A stretch of DNA of 64,000 nt from Methylobacterium sp. 10 (GTDB taxonomy: Bacteria > Pseudomonadota > Alphaproteobacteria > Rhizobiales > Beijerinckiaceae): contig NZ_KI912577.1 of the NCBI RefSeq assembly GCF_000519085.1, forward strand, positions 1,555,331 to 1,619,330, read 5' to 3'. Position 1 is the first letter of the stretch, and every line of letters begins with the position of its first letter. A program made the position numbers and the translations under genes. The notes below the pieces were generated by a model. The model did no database searches. It worked only from the letters and a program-made list of their open reading frames with translations, and was not told the origin of the DNA. Shown piece by piece: positions 36,310 to 45,290 of the stretch.

Positions 36310-37201
36310 TCAGGGACAGGTGCCGGCCGTCGCGGGCCGGCTCCGTCACCTCGCCCACGGCGACCATCTGACGTTCGCGCGCGATGAAGGCGGTCGGCAT
36401 GACGGCCTGCATCTCGGCCTCCACGCCGCGCAACTGCGCATCGCCATGCGACGGGTGGAGATGAATGATAGCCAAAGCCTTCACGCCTGCCGCCTGCGCC
36501 AGCTCGACGCCCTTTTCCCAGGTGGAGTGTCCCCAACCGCAGCAGCGGGGATACTCGGTCTCCGTGAACATACCGTCGTAGACGAGGAGGTCGGCGCCCT
36601 CCACGAAGCGACGAAGGGTCTCGTCGGGCCAGGGATCGGAATGCTCGATGTCGCTGATGATGCAGAGGCGCTTGCCCGCGTGGTCGAAACGGTAGCCCAC
36701 CGACCCTTGCGGATGATTGAGCAGGATAGTGTCGACCCGCGCGCCGTCAGCGAAACTCAGCGATTCGCCCGCCTTGAAGCCGTGATGGGCAAAGGTGCAC
36801 GGGATGACGTCGAGCGTCACCGGAAACAGGGGCGGCGAGAACAGTCGATCCAGAGTCGCCTTGGCACTGTGTCCATCGAGGTTGCCGCAATAGGTGTTGA
36901 TCGTCCGTTCCGCGTCGAAGATCACCGGTTTGAAAAACGGCAGGCCGGCGGTGTGGTCGAGGTGGAGATGGCTGAACAGGAGATCGATCTCCTTGGGCAG
37001 CGCCTCACGATGATGCAGCCCGCAGGCGTTCAGGCCGGAGCCGGCATCGACCATAAACAAGCGCGTACCGCAGCGAATCTCCATGCAAGGAGTATTGCCT
37101 CCGAACTCGGCATAATCCGGCCCGCTGACGGGCGTGGACCCTCGGACGCCCCAGAAGCGTAGGGATAGGCCGTCCTCAGCCAAAGTGTGCGTCATGGTCA
37201 T
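36296..37201 (-). CDS. MBL-fold metallo-hydrolase
   Basis: The 301-residue metallo-beta-lactamase fold protein has the metal site SHLHLDHTAGLP (HxHxDH), a downstream His in FAHHGF, an Asp in CIISDIEHSDPWP and a final His in IIHLHPSHGD. The N-terminus RFWGVRGSTPVSGPDYAEFG and FGGNTPCMEI match the PhnP/RNase Z-related cAMP phosphodiesterase-like subgroup. Cyclic-nucleotide or phosphodiester hydrolysis is likely, but the substrate is unknown. ATG triplets at 37201 and 37195 are both usable. Confidence 0.87.
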   Translation of the reverse strand: MTMTHTLAEDGLSLRFWGVRGSTPVSGPDYAEFGGNTPCMEIRCGTRLFMVDAGSGLNACGLHHREALPKEIDLLFSHLHLDHTAGLPFFKPVIFDAERTINTYCGNLDGHSAKATLDRLFSPPLFPVTLDVIPCTFAHHGFKAGESLSFADGARVDTILLNHPQGSVGYRFDHAGKRLCIISDIEHSDPWPDETLRRFVEGADLLVYDGMFTETEYPRCCGWGHSTWEKGVELAQAAGVKALAIIHLHPSHGDAQLRGVEAEMQAVMPTAFIARERQMVAVGEVTEPARDGRHLSLIKTA

Positions 37202-37576
37202 CGTTCGACTACCGATTGCCCGATCTGCTTGAGATCCGGTGCCTTTCGGCGCACCGACGCGGCCCGTTCCTCGCAAGAACGGTCACAAGCAGGTTGCCAG
37301 GATCGAAGTGGGGTTGACCATCAGGTAGTCAGCCCGTTTCGACATCGATGTGCGGCCACGCACACAGCTTGGAAGACTGGATTCTGGGCAAAGCCCGCTC
37401 TCGCCTGACTGCTTTCGAGTTGGGCGAAAGCTGTCTGGGCTCGCGTCAACGAGCGATAGATGGGGGAGGCCCCGCCTCGGATTGAGCATCGCAACGCTCC
37501 TGAGAGGGCGTAATGAGAGCGGCTTCCGCGGCATTGAGACGGGCGATCCTAACGACCGGAAACCCGGTCCTGCCGT
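37202..37576. other. Intergenic region before the MBL gene
   Basis: This 375-bp gap lies between two leftward genes. I see no supported gene; several short open frames here have no ribosome site or family resemblance. Its 37187-37260 part should hold the MBL-gene promoter. Confidence 0.4.
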
Positions 37577-38587
37577 TCAGGTGTTCAACCGGACGGGGAA
37601 GGGGAACGCCGCCCGAAGGGCTTTCGTATCGATCGGCGACGGCGGCAGGACGCATTTGCGCGTCTCGAGCCACGTTAGGTCGTTGAAGCGCGGCGGGACG
37701 CCGAGGGCTGGGTCATCAAGACCGACCGAAAGCTTGTAATCCCGCATTTTGAACGAATCCCCTGCGTTTTCCAGGTCGCTCGTCACGCGGAGCGACTGAC
37801 AGGGAATGCCATAGGCATGAGAAACGATGAGGCCGTGGAGTGAGGTGGAGACGATCTCCTCGCAGCTCATGATATCTCTGATTACACCTTCGATTTCGCC
37901 GAACGTCACCGATCGCAGCGAGATGATCTTGATATGATCCGCACCGAGCTTCTCGATGGCGGCCCGGAACATCCCTTCCTGCAGCACATGTGGAATGATG
38001 CCGATCTTGTGGGTCTTTGGGACATTCGGCGCATACACTTCCGGAAGCAGGACGGCGGCATCGCCATAGATCTCGGGGCATTCTCCGCCACTGGCAATGA
38101 CCGCCGAACGCGAGAGCGGACCGCGCACGGCACTGTAGACCGCGGTCGGGCAGAGCGGGTCACTCCCGCGTGGCATGCCGGTTCCCCACACGCGGGTGCC
38201 GGGGCGGGCGAATTTGGCGATGCTGCCGATGCAAAGGCCTTCCGCCTTGCTTGAGGCCACCCAGCGCGGCATCACTCCGAAGGCGTGCCAGAGGATGTAC
38301 GGGGTGAGGATGTCGCCGAAATTGCCGGGATAGGGACTACGCATCCACCACACTTTGGGGCGGAACTTCTCGTCGAGGCCGGCTTCGGCTGCCAGCTCGT
38401 CGAAGGTGCGAAGGGTACGGAATGCCGTGACGAAGGCGCCCCATTTTTGCTCCGACTCGGCGAGAAGCTCGTTTTCCAATTTGATGAACGCGTCCAAGTT
38501 GCCTTTACGAAGATGGGCGTGGAACGCCTTCGCCGCCGCCTTTTCGGCCTGGTTCCCCTGTTCTTCGAGCTCTTCCTGATCCGACAC
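37577..38587 (-). CDS. Polysaccharide pyruvyl transferase family protein
   Basis: The 336-residue protein has the family's NFGDILTPYILWHAFG motif near residue 93, IGSIAKFARPGTRVWGTG, RGPLSRSAVI, YGDAAVLLP, IGIIPHVLQEG, and STSLHGLIVSHAYGIPC at the C-terminal nucleotide/acceptor site. It adds pyruvyl ketals to exopolysaccharide or other glycans (CsaB/WcaK-like). The N-terminal ~75 residues are a helical, acidic extension. A GTG start at 38587 is supported by GGAGAG upstream. No other glycan genes adjoin it, so the acceptor is unknown. Confidence 0.88.
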   Translation of the reverse strand: MSDQEELEEQGNQAEKAAAKAFHAHLRKGNLDAFIKLENELLAESEQKWGAFVTAFRTLRTFDELAAEAGLDEKFRPKVWWMRSPYPGNFGDILTPYILWHAFGVMPRWVASSKAEGLCIGSIAKFARPGTRVWGTGMPRGSDPLCPTAVYSAVRGPLSRSAVIASGGECPEIYGDAAVLLPEVYAPNVPKTHKIGIIPHVLQEGMFRAAIEKLGADHIKIISLRSVTFGEIEGVIRDIMSCEEIVSTSLHGLIVSHAYGIPCQSLRVTSDLENAGDSFKMRDYKLSVGLDDPALGVPPRFNDLTWLETRKCVLPPSPIDTKALRAAFPFPVRLNT

Positions 38588-38963
38588 TCGATCTCTCCAA
38601 CCTTAATCGTCAGCGCAATGCGACAGAGCTTATCGTCTCGGAGACCGTCAGAGTCGAGGCCGTTACCGGAGAACGGCATAAGGGAAGGACCGGCCTGCCG
38701 AAACCGCCGATTCCTGTCACGGACGGGCGTGGGGGCGGCGTCGCTCAAACGTTGGTCCGCGATGTCTTCGACTGCCCCGGCTCATCAAGGAAGCAGGAGC
38801 CGCGGACTTATAGGCTAGAATAGGTATAAATCAAATCTGATAGTCTGACGATTTATGTGAGATTTATACTCTTTCCAATATTCGCCAATACGCTTGATTG
38901 ATCGCTTGGCTTGCTTCTTTATGCCCGCTATCGGGGCATTGCAGGATGTGGAGGTCGGCCAAG
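38588..38963. other. Intergenic region with AT-rich promoter patch
   Basis: This gap separates the leftward pyruvyltransferase gene from the rightward small genes. The stretch from about 38815 to 38900 is notably AT-rich (ggtataaatcaaatctgata) and probably carries the promoter of the small genes. No gene is supported. Confidence 0.4.
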
Positions 38964-39137
38964 ATGGAGCGGATGCTGGAACTGATCCGTGGATATGCAC
39001 GGCTGGCATGGTGGGACGGTTGCGCGGTCGACATGCGTCTGCACCGCATCGCCGACTTCGTGGATTTCCTCGCCGCCGCGCAGGAGCCGCGGTTGATGCC
39101 CAAACCAATTCCGGTCACACAAGGAGAGATCGCGTGA
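38964..39137 (+). CDS. Small hypothetical protein (57 aa)
   Basis: The 57-residue frame begins MERMLELIRGYARLAWWDGC and ends PVTQGEIA. GGAGGT lies 9-10 bases before the ATG at 38964, a strong ribosome site. Its stop overlaps the GTG start of the next small gene (GTGA), which supports translation of both. It is helical, with two Trp, and has no signal. I recognise no family. Confidence 0.62.
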   Translation: MERMLELIRGYARLAWWDGCAVDMRLHRIADFVDFLAAAQEPRLMPKPIPVTQGEIA

Positions 39138-39457
39138 GCACTGCCCGTTCGTCTCGGCCCTGTATCGAGCCGCCGAAGGAAGGCAGCGAGCTGGACGAAG
39201 CGCTGCGCCGCGCCTTCTGGACCAGCCTGCACCGACAACCTCTTCCGGCGCTTCAGGCGCTGGCGGTGGCGGCGCGCGCCATTGGGACGCTGTATCGACA
39301 GATCGCCGAGGCCCATGAAGGCCCAGGCGGCTGCAATTGCGGGTGGGAGCCCGATCCCGATAGCGATCTCATCGCGCTCGAGGCCAATCTGGCGGCGGCC
39401 CTGCTCAAGCCGCCGGAATCGGACCTTGCTCACATGACAATGCTTGGAAGAGCGTGA
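39134..39457 (+). CDS. Hypothetical protein (107 aa)
   Basis: The GTG start at 39134 follows AAGGAGAG and overlaps the preceding stop. The 107-residue product is mostly helical (ELDEALRRAFWTSLHRQPLP, ALQALAVAARAIGTLYRQIA) with a CNCGWEPDPDSD turn that could bind metal. It has no signal peptide or membrane helix. The GTGA overlap and codon bias support a real two-gene unit of unknown role. Confidence 0.62.
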   Translation: MSTARSSRPCIEPPKEGSELDEALRRAFWTSLHRQPLPALQALAVAARAIGTLYRQIAEAHEGPGGCNCGWEPDPDSDLIALEANLAAALLKPPESDLAHMTMLGRA

Positions 39458-39608
39458 CTGAGGCCGTGCCGGCCTGGTTGAACCGTGGTTGTCGATTATC
39501 CGTTGCCTCGGTCTCCTCGTCCCGCTCCTTCCCTCAATACACCGCGTGAGGGATTGGTTAACCCGCTCCCGCCCATGATCTGCCCGACTTTGCAGGGTGG
39601 AGGTGGGA

Positions 39609-39767
39609 ATGGACGTGATCTACCGCGGTCTCGAAACGTCGCTCCTTGGGTTGACCCTCGTCCTAGGTATCGCAGCCTTAGCTCTTCCCTCTTTAGCACC
39701 CCGCATACTCAGTGCCCCGGAACTCGCCGTGACCCTGCCGCTGCTCAGTGTCACTGCTGGACATTGA
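39609..39767 (+). CDS. Small membrane protein (52 aa)
   Basis: The 52-residue frame from the ATG at 39609 is preceded by GGAGGTGGGA, an excellent ribosome site. The product MDVIYRGLETSLLGLTLVLG to VTLPLLSVTAGH has one long or two short membrane segments (LLGLTLVLGIAALALPSLAP, LAVTLPLLSV). It is too short for standard gene calling, but the ribosome site makes it credible. Function unknown. Confidence 0.55.
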   Translation: MDVIYRGLETSLLGLTLVLGIAALALPSLAPRILSAPELAVTLPLLSVTAGH

Positions 39768-40007
39768 AACTCACCACGAGGTCCCCGCAGCGCTATCGTG
39801 GGCGTCGGAGACGGATTTCGACGAGCAATCGCGATCGTGACGGTGCGGTGTCACACAAGTAGAGACGCATCCTAAATATCTAGGTGCGGCGCGTCATCGC
39901 GCTGCAACTGTTTCGCCCCCACGCGACTTTACAGACCAAGCGCTGCGGTCAGCGGAATGCTTGGGTCTGGATGGCGCTTCGAAAAACGGAGCGCGGGCAG
40001 GGTTGCG

Positions 40008-40259
40008 ATGACGAAACGATTCGGGCTTTTCAATGTGATGGGCGTTGCGCTCCTCATCGGTGCGTCCTCCTTTTCCGCTGAAGCGATGCCGGGAACCGAG
40101 GGATCCTCGACAACCACTCCTCATCGGGACGCGGAAGTTGGCAAAGTTGCTCTGACGGTCGAGGCTGAGGACGATGCTCTCGCCTGCACCAAATCGCGCA
40201 AGCGCTTGTTCGTCGATGGCGAGGGCTGGATCGTCCGCCGTGTCACCACCTGCCGCTAG
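40008..40259 (+). CDS. Small secreted hypothetical protein (83 aa)
   Basis: MTKRFGLFNVMGVALLIGAS followed by SFSAEAMPG is a Sec signal. The mature ~60 residues contain ALACTKSRKRLFVDGEGWIV and a final TTCR, giving two cysteines suited to one disulfide. Similar short disulfide-containing exported proteins (CxKxRKRLWVEGEGWIVRRVTTC pattern) recur in Methylobacteriaceae as I recall. The function is unknown. The ATG at 40008 is preferred over the frame extension at 39957. Confidence 0.7.
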   Translation: MTKRFGLFNVMGVALLIGASSFSAEAMPGTEGSSTTTPHRDAEVGKVALTVEAEDDALACTKSRKRLFVDGEGWIVRRVTTCR

Positions 40260-40433
40260 AACGATTGCCTCCATTTTTCGATGACGCCGTGTGGGCGTCG
40301 AGGTCAGTGGCCCGAATGTCGTGCGCGACATCGTCACTCCGTACTCCTCCTCCCTGTTCTACCACTGGTCGTCGGCACGATCATGCTTTGCGTGCTGTCC
40401 AATCTTGGGCCGGATCCACGCAACGAGGCTGGC

Positions 40434-40895
40434 ATGTCGCCGACGCTGAGACGATCGACACTGGGATACAATCTGGCGCTTGCCCTCCTGGTTGCGCCAA
40501 TTGCCTACGCGCAGGATGTCGTAGCCTCGGGCTACGGCCATCCTGATATGGATCGCCCGCGGTTCGATGAGAGCTATGCCGGCCCCTATGTCTTTGCAGC
40601 CTCTCTTGCTGCATCGTCGGCCCCCGTGCCACGACCTACTGAACTGATCCCGAGCGCTTGGGGCTATGGAGCATATGGGATCCCCACCGCTACCGGCATC
40701 CGTCCGGCGCCCGTAGGAACGCCCTCCCTGTACGTGATCGATAAATCGCCCGGCGCGAGGCATCCGGCTCGCAACCCCGGCCCGAGGGTATTGTTGCGGG
40801 GCGGACGAACCCCGGCTTCGACATCCCTCGCTTCGCAGATGCAGACCGGAGCGAAGATCGTTACGTTGCGTCCAGGGCGACACGCTTCGCGCTAA
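40434..40895 (+). CDS. Exported hypothetical protein
   Basis: The 153-residue product starts MSPTLRRSTLGYNLALALL with a signal ending near PIAYAQD. The mature part is rich in Gly, Pro, Tyr and Ala (GYGHPDMDRPRF, SAWGYGAYGIPTATGIRPAP) and ends basic (IVTLRPGRHASR). It looks like a disordered envelope protein. The upstream in-frame extension to 40281 is less signal-like. I do not recognise a family. Confidence 0.55.
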   Translation: MSPTLRRSTLGYNLALALLVAPIAYAQDVVASGYGHPDMDRPRFDESYAGPYVFAASLAASSAPVPRPTELIPSAWGYGAYGIPTATGIRPAPVGTPSLYVIDKSPGARHPARNPGPRVLLRGGRTPASTSLASQMQTGAKIVTLRPGRHASR

Positions 40896-40904
40896 GGGGT
40901 GGTG

Positions 40905-41591
40905 TCAGTACTGCGCCCGCAGGACCGTCTCGGACACGAGCTTGATGGGCTTTCCGCGTCCCATCATGATCGCCGCGCGGGACTGCTCCGGGTCGGACTC
41001 GAACCGAGTCCGCAACCATGAGACGAGGAACTTCAGGTATTCCGAGCCGATGAGCCTCGCCGTTCCGGGGTGACGCCACCAGCGATCGGCGTCGAAGCCT
41101 TCCGCGATCACAGGATGGGGCAGGACGCGGTCCTTGCCCATCAGGGCGTGGTCGAGCTCCACCAAAGTCCGGGGCATGTGGTAGTTCGAGGTTACCACCG
41201 CGACGGTGTTGAATCGATGCTGGCGCATCCATCGACGGGTCTCAATGGCGTTGCCGATCGTATTGCGGGCCCGGTAATCGAGATCGACGCAGCACTCGAT
41301 CCAATGGCGCTGGCTCGGGTTGAGCCGGGCGATCTCGTCGCGGCTCGTCCGCTCGTTGACGCCGGTGATCAGCAGGCGCCGGCCATAACCGCCGGCAAGA
41401 AGGTCGATGGCGTCGCCGATACGCTGTGCACCGCCAGTAAGGACGACGATTCCGTCTGCCCGGCCGTCGAGCGTGCGCTCGTCGCGGGCGATGGAATCAG
41501 CGAAGATCAGGAACCCGGCCACCAGCGCCAAGGTAGCGACCGTACCGAGGCCGAGGGCGACATAGCCGAGGCGCTGCAGTCTTGGAGACAT
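40905..41591 (-). CDS. YdcF family (DUF218) protein
   Basis: The 228-residue protein has an N-terminal membrane anchor (LGYVALGLGTVATLALVAGF) and a DUF218 domain (GIVVLTGGAQRIGDAIDLLA, LLITGVNER, TIGNAIETRRWM, VVTSNYHMPRTLVEL). YdcF/SanA/ElyC proteins act in envelope integrity or peptidoglycan-precursor metabolism. It lies 270 bp after ftsX on the same strand, an order seen widely in Hyphomicrobiales. The start MSPRLQRLGYVA at 41591 gives the standard anchor position; a longer frame reaches 41759. Confidence 0.87.
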   Translation of the reverse strand: MSPRLQRLGYVALGLGTVATLALVAGFLIFADSIARDERTLDGRADGIVVLTGGAQRIGDAIDLLAGGYGRRLLITGVNERTSRDEIARLNPSQRHWIECCVDLDYRARNTIGNAIETRRWMRQHRFNTVAVVTSNYHMPRTLVELDHALMGKDRVLPHPVIAEGFDADRWWRHPGTARLIGSEYLKFLVSWLRTRFESDPEQSRAAIMMGRGKPIKLVSETVLRAQY

Positions 41592-41861
41592 CACCGTTGC
41601 GATCCGTGCGGGGGGCACCGACGATTCCACCCGACCCCGTGGCCAGACCCAACCGAACGCCTCTAGTGGGCGAGTGGTGCCGAGTCCTGACATCCGCGTG
41701 GCCATTCTCCGAAGGTAGTGCCGAATGCGGCATCCGCGAGGCGATACTTCCGCCTCCAAGGGTTTACGAATGGTTAACGCAGATCGGAGGCGGTGTTCGG
41801 AACTTGTGTGATGTCATGCGGACGGTCGCGAAGCGACGTGTCCCGCGGTCGAAAGTTGGCG

Positions 41862-42827
41862 TCAGCGCAGGAACCGTCTGACCGTCAGCCGAGACACGAT
41901 GCCGGTCACGACGGAGGCGATCACACCAATGAGCAGGACCGCGGCGTAGCCGCGCCAGCCGATATGGAAGGCGCCGAACAGGGCCTCGATCTCGTCTCCG
42001 GCCGGCCCCGACCGCCAGAGCCGGGCGAGCAGTCCCGCTAGCGCGAAGACCGCCAGTGCCAGGCACGAGCCGATGACGCCCCCGCGCAGGCCGAGGCGGA
42101 AGAAGCGGCGCTGGAAGGCGCGAGCGATGAAATCGTCATTCGCGCCGACGAAGTGCAGCACCTCCACCACTTCCCGGTTGCCGGCCATGGCGCCGCGCGT
42201 GGCAAACACGACGGCGAGACCAGTGGCAATCAGCACAAGGGTAACGATGGCGATGCCGACGCCAACGAAGGTGTTGGCCATGGTCGAGAGCCGCTGAAGC
42301 CATAGGGCATGGTCGTCGAGACTCGCCACCCCCGGCATCGCCTCGCTGAGCGCACTTCTGAGCCCCTTCAGGTCAGGGGCGGGGGAATCCGCGAGTTTCA
42401 GGGTCACGAGTCGCGGAACCGGCAGGTCGGAGAGATCGAGGCCGCTGCCGAGCCAGGGCTCGAGCAGGCGTTCGGCTTCAGCTTTCGAAAAGATCCGCGT
42501 CGTGGCGATTCCGGGCGTCGCCTTCGCCAGCGCGTCGGCCCTGGCCACGTCGGCATCGATGTCACGACCTGCGCTCGGCCTCACCTGGATCGTCACCTCC
42601 TGCGCGACACTGCCTTGCCACTGGTCGGCGCTGGAGGCGACGATTTCCGCCGCCCCGGCGCAGAGAGCCGCGAGGAAGGTCAGAATCGCGATGACGGCCG
42701 CGAGCGCCCGGCTCGCAGCCGAGTCGGTGGGGACGAGGGGAGCATTGCGTCGCAGGGTCGCTGGAAGTGCCTCCTGATCGGGCGCGACGGGCATAGAGGG
42801 ATGCGGGGGTGGGCTTGCCTGGCCCAT
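41862..42827 (-). CDS. ftsX: Cell division protein FtsX
   Basis: The 321-residue protein has four membrane helices: ALAAVIAILTFLAALCAGAA; VGVGIAIVTLVLIATGLAVV; LRGGVIGSCLALAVFALAGL; YAAVLLIGVIASVVTGIV. The periplasmic loop (QVRPSAGRDIDADVARADAL) lies between the first two. With FtsE it forms an ABC-type complex that controls peptidoglycan hydrolases at the septum. It starts at the ftsE stop with a 1-bp overlap (TGATG), so the two are coupled. Confidence 0.93.
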   Translation of the reverse strand: MGQASPPPHPSMPVAPDQEALPATLRRNAPLVPTDSAASRALAAVIAILTFLAALCAGAAEIVASSADQWQGSVAQEVTIQVRPSAGRDIDADVARADALAKATPGIATTRIFSKAEAERLLEPWLGSGLDLSDLPVPRLVTLKLADSPAPDLKGLRSALSEAMPGVASLDDHALWLQRLSTMANTFVGVGIAIVTLVLIATGLAVVFATRGAMAGNREVVEVLHFVGANDDFIARAFQRRFFRLGLRGGVIGSCLALAVFALAGLLARLWRSGPAGDEIEALFGAFHIGWRGYAAVLLIGVIASVVTGIVSRLTVRRFLR

Positions 42828-43486
42828 CAGCGTTCGATCTGCAGCCGGCCCTGACCCAGGACGAGCCGAGGGGCGTCGACGAGGTCCATCAGGGCGAAAT
42901 CGTGGGTGGCGATCAGGACCGAGGTTCCGAGCCGGTTGAGTTCAATGAACAGCCGCAGCAGCCGCCGACCGAGGCCGGGATCGACGTTGCCAGTGGGTTC
43001 GTCGGCGAGGAGAAGGTCCGGCCGCGCGATGAGCGCGCGGGCGATCGCCGCGCGCTGCTTTTCGCCGCCCGATAGAAGCGGCGGAAGGACGTGCATGCGC
43101 TCGCCGAGACCGACCCATCGGAGGAGTTCCACCACCTCGGCGCGGTAGTTCGTCTCCGACCGGCCCTGGACGCGCAGCGGCAGGGCGACGTTCTCGTAGG
43201 TGGTGAGGTGGTCGAGTAGGCGGAAATCCTGGAACACGATACCCATCCGCCGACGCAAGCCGGTGAGTGCCTCGTTGGAGATATCGCTGACTTCCTCTCC
43301 GAACACCGTAACCAGCCCGCGCGTCGGCCGCACAGAGAGCAGGATCAAGCGCAGCAGGGTGGTCTTCCCCGCGCCGGAGGGGCCGGTGAGAAACTGGAAG
43401 GAGCGCGGGGCGATCTGAAAACTCACGTCGCTCAGTACCTCCGGCCCGAGGCCGTAGCGCATCCCGACATTCTCGAACTGGACCAC
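42827..43486 (-). CDS. ftsE: Cell division ATP-binding protein FtsE
   Basis: The 219-residue ABC ATPase has Walker A GPSGAGKTT, the Q-loop GIVFQDFRLLDHLTTYENVA, signature LSGGEKQRAAIARAL, Walker B LLLADEPTGNVDP and switch His in LIATHDF. A GTG start at 43486 (VVQFENVGMRYG) with GAGGAG upstream gives the normal FtsE length. The DHLT after the Q-loop is typical of FtsE. It is divergent from the Zn-ribbon gene at 43683, with about 200 bp between. Confidence 0.93.
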   Translation of the reverse strand: MVQFENVGMRYGLGPEVLSDVSFQIAPRSFQFLTGPSGAGKTTLLRLILLSVRPTRGLVTVFGEEVSDISNEALTGLRRRMGIVFQDFRLLDHLTTYENVALPLRVQGRSETNYRAEVVELLRWVGLGERMHVLPPLLSGGEKQRAAIARALIARPDLLLADEPTGNVDPGLGRRLLRLFIELNRLGTSVLIATHDFALMDLVDAPRLVLGQGRLQIER

Positions 43487-43682
43487 GGGCTCCTCGACAC
43501 CCGACAGGAGGCTGTCACCCGTCACGCGAGTTGCCCAGATCCGTCGATGCCCGATTCTGCTGACAAACGTGCGCTCCCATTCTGCCGCTTCACGGAGGAT
43601 TAACCGCTTTCGGCGATGACCGTGTGAGTCTTTTTCACCGAGCCGGCAACTGCCGATCGAGAATTCGAGGCGTCGATTCGCC

Positions 43683-44462
43683 ATGCTGATCGTCTGCCCG
43701 TCCTGCGCAAGCGAATACGACATCGCGACCGACAGGGTCGGCGTCGAGGGCCGCTCGGTGCGCTGCGCTGCCTGTCGCGAAACCTGGTTCATCTCACCCG
43801 ACGAGGTCGCTGCCGCCCTCGCCGAGGAGATGGCCGAGATTCAAGCGGCAATGGGCTACGTGGAGGGGCGGGGCGAGGCGCAGGCCGATCTCGATGCATG
43901 GGAAGCGGCGCTGGCCGAGGAAGCTCAGTCCGCAGCCGTGGATCCGGTGCCGGAGGACGCGCCGGTCCGCAAGGCCCGGGGGCGAACGCCCCCAAAGAAG
44001 CGATGGAGCGCCCCGTCGCCGGCCGCCGCCTTTGGGCTCGCGCTGCTTGCAGGCATTCCCCTCGCGCTTCTCGCACGAAGCACCGTGGTGCGAGCCATGC
44101 CCCAGAGCGCTGCACTCTATGCCCGGATCGGCATGCCGGTGAACCTACGCGGCATCGAGATCCGCGATCTCGCGGCGTTCCAGACCCAGGGCGAGGGTTC
44201 CGCCTCCCAACTCGTCATCGAGGGCGACATAGTCGGCGTGGCGGGCCGCCCCGTCCCGGTGCCACCGATCGAGGTGGAGGTGCGGGATGGGCAGGGGCAG
44301 ACCATCTACCGCTGGACCGTGGCGCCACCGCGTTCCAGTCTGGACGATCGCGAGACGGCCCGATTTCGCGCGAGTTTGTCGGCTCCTCCGGCGCAGGGGC
44401 GTACGATCAAGGTCGGATTCGCGCCGGAGCGTGGGACGCCCGAGGCGGATCCGGGGCGATGA
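43683..44462 (+). CDS. MJ0042-type zinc-ribbon membrane protein
   Basis: The 259-residue protein begins with a zinc ribbon, MLIVCPSCASEYDIATDRVG to RCAACRETWF (two CxxC pairs). A helical acidic segment, a basic proline region and one membrane helix (AAAFGLALLAGIPLALLAR) follow, then a periplasmic beta domain with DIVGVAGRPVPVPPIEVEVR (DUF3426-like). Such proteins are commonly divergent from ftsE in alphaproteobacteria. The role is unknown, but the location suggests the envelope or division. Confidence 0.87.
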   Translation: MLIVCPSCASEYDIATDRVGVEGRSVRCAACRETWFISPDEVAAALAEEMAEIQAAMGYVEGRGEAQADLDAWEAALAEEAQSAAVDPVPEDAPVRKARGRTPPKKRWSAPSPAAAFGLALLAGIPLALLARSTVVRAMPQSAALYARIGMPVNLRGIEIRDLAAFQTQGEGSASQLVIEGDIVGVAGRPVPVPPIEVEVRDGQGQTIYRWTVAPPRSSLDDRETARFRASLSAPPAQGRTIKVGFAPERGTPEADPGR

Positions 44463-44533
44463 AAGTGCGCCATCGAGCAGCCCGAGGAGCGAAATCCGAT
44501 GCCAGCCGATCCGGCTCGTGGTAGGGAGACCGT

Positions 44534-45103
44534 ATGACCAGCCCGACCCGACGCGTCCGCGTCCTCTTCGACGAAGCCGCCATCGCAAACCGCAACGAGG
44601 AGCTGGCCGCGGCTATCGTCACGGCCAAGCCCGAGAACCTCCTCGTCGTGGCGGTTCTCAAGGGAAGCTTCATGTTCGCGGCCGATCTGCTGAGAGCGCT
44701 GCACCGCTCCGGCCTGTCACCGCAGGTCGAGTTCGTCCATCTGTCGAGCTATCGCAGCGGCACGGTGTCCTCGGGGCAGGTGGAGATCCTGCGCGACGTG
44801 GAGAGCGAGGTTCGCGGCCGCGACGTCCTCCTCGTGGACGACATCCTGGAATCGGGACGCACCGTCGTCTTCGCCAAGGACCTGCTCATGGCGCGCGGCG
44901 CCAAGCGAGTCCTGACCGCCGTCCTGCTCGAGAAGCCGGGCAAGCGGGCGGTGACCATCGATGCCGATTTCGTCGGCTTCACCTGCCCTGACGTGTTCGT
45001 GGTGGGCTACGGCATGGATGTCGCCCACGAATATCGTCAGCTCCCCTTTGTCGGCCTGGTCGATCACGTGAGCAGCGAGCCGGACCTGTTCGGCGGCACC
45101 TGA
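44534..45103 (+). CDS. hpt: Hypoxanthine phosphoribosyltransferase
   Basis: The 189-residue type I PRTase has the PRPP-binding loop VLLVDDILESGRT, preceded by VAVLKGSFMFAADLLR and EFVHLSSYRSG. KRAVTIDADFVGFTCPDVFV closes the core. It salvages hypoxanthine and/or guanine to IMP/GMP using PRPP. It begins 71 bp after the Zn-ribbon gene on the same strand. Confidence 0.92.
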   Translation: MTSPTRRVRVLFDEAAIANRNEELAAAIVTAKPENLLVVAVLKGSFMFAADLLRALHRSGLSPQVEFVHLSSYRSGTVSSGQVEILRDVESEVRGRDVLLVDDILESGRTVVFAKDLLMARGAKRVLTAVLLEKPGKRAVTIDADFVGFTCPDVFVVGYGMDVAHEYRQLPFVGLVDHVSSEPDLFGGT

Positions 45104-45290
45104 TCCGGCTCTTCCGGGAGGCGAGGCTCGCGATCGATCGGATTCGCACGGGTTCATCCGTGGCTCCAAGGCGACACTCGCGCGCGACCGGGTATCGCGG
45201 AACATTTCGTATTATTTGATGCAAAACAGCGCTTGACATCGAGGCGAGGTCAAAGCGCAGTCTGGGCGATCCAGAAGAGATAAAGAGTTG

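Noticed and set aside
37350..37739. 129-residue plus-strand frame
   Set aside because: It has no ribosome site, no recognisable motif, and overlaps the pyruvyltransferase gene on the other strand.
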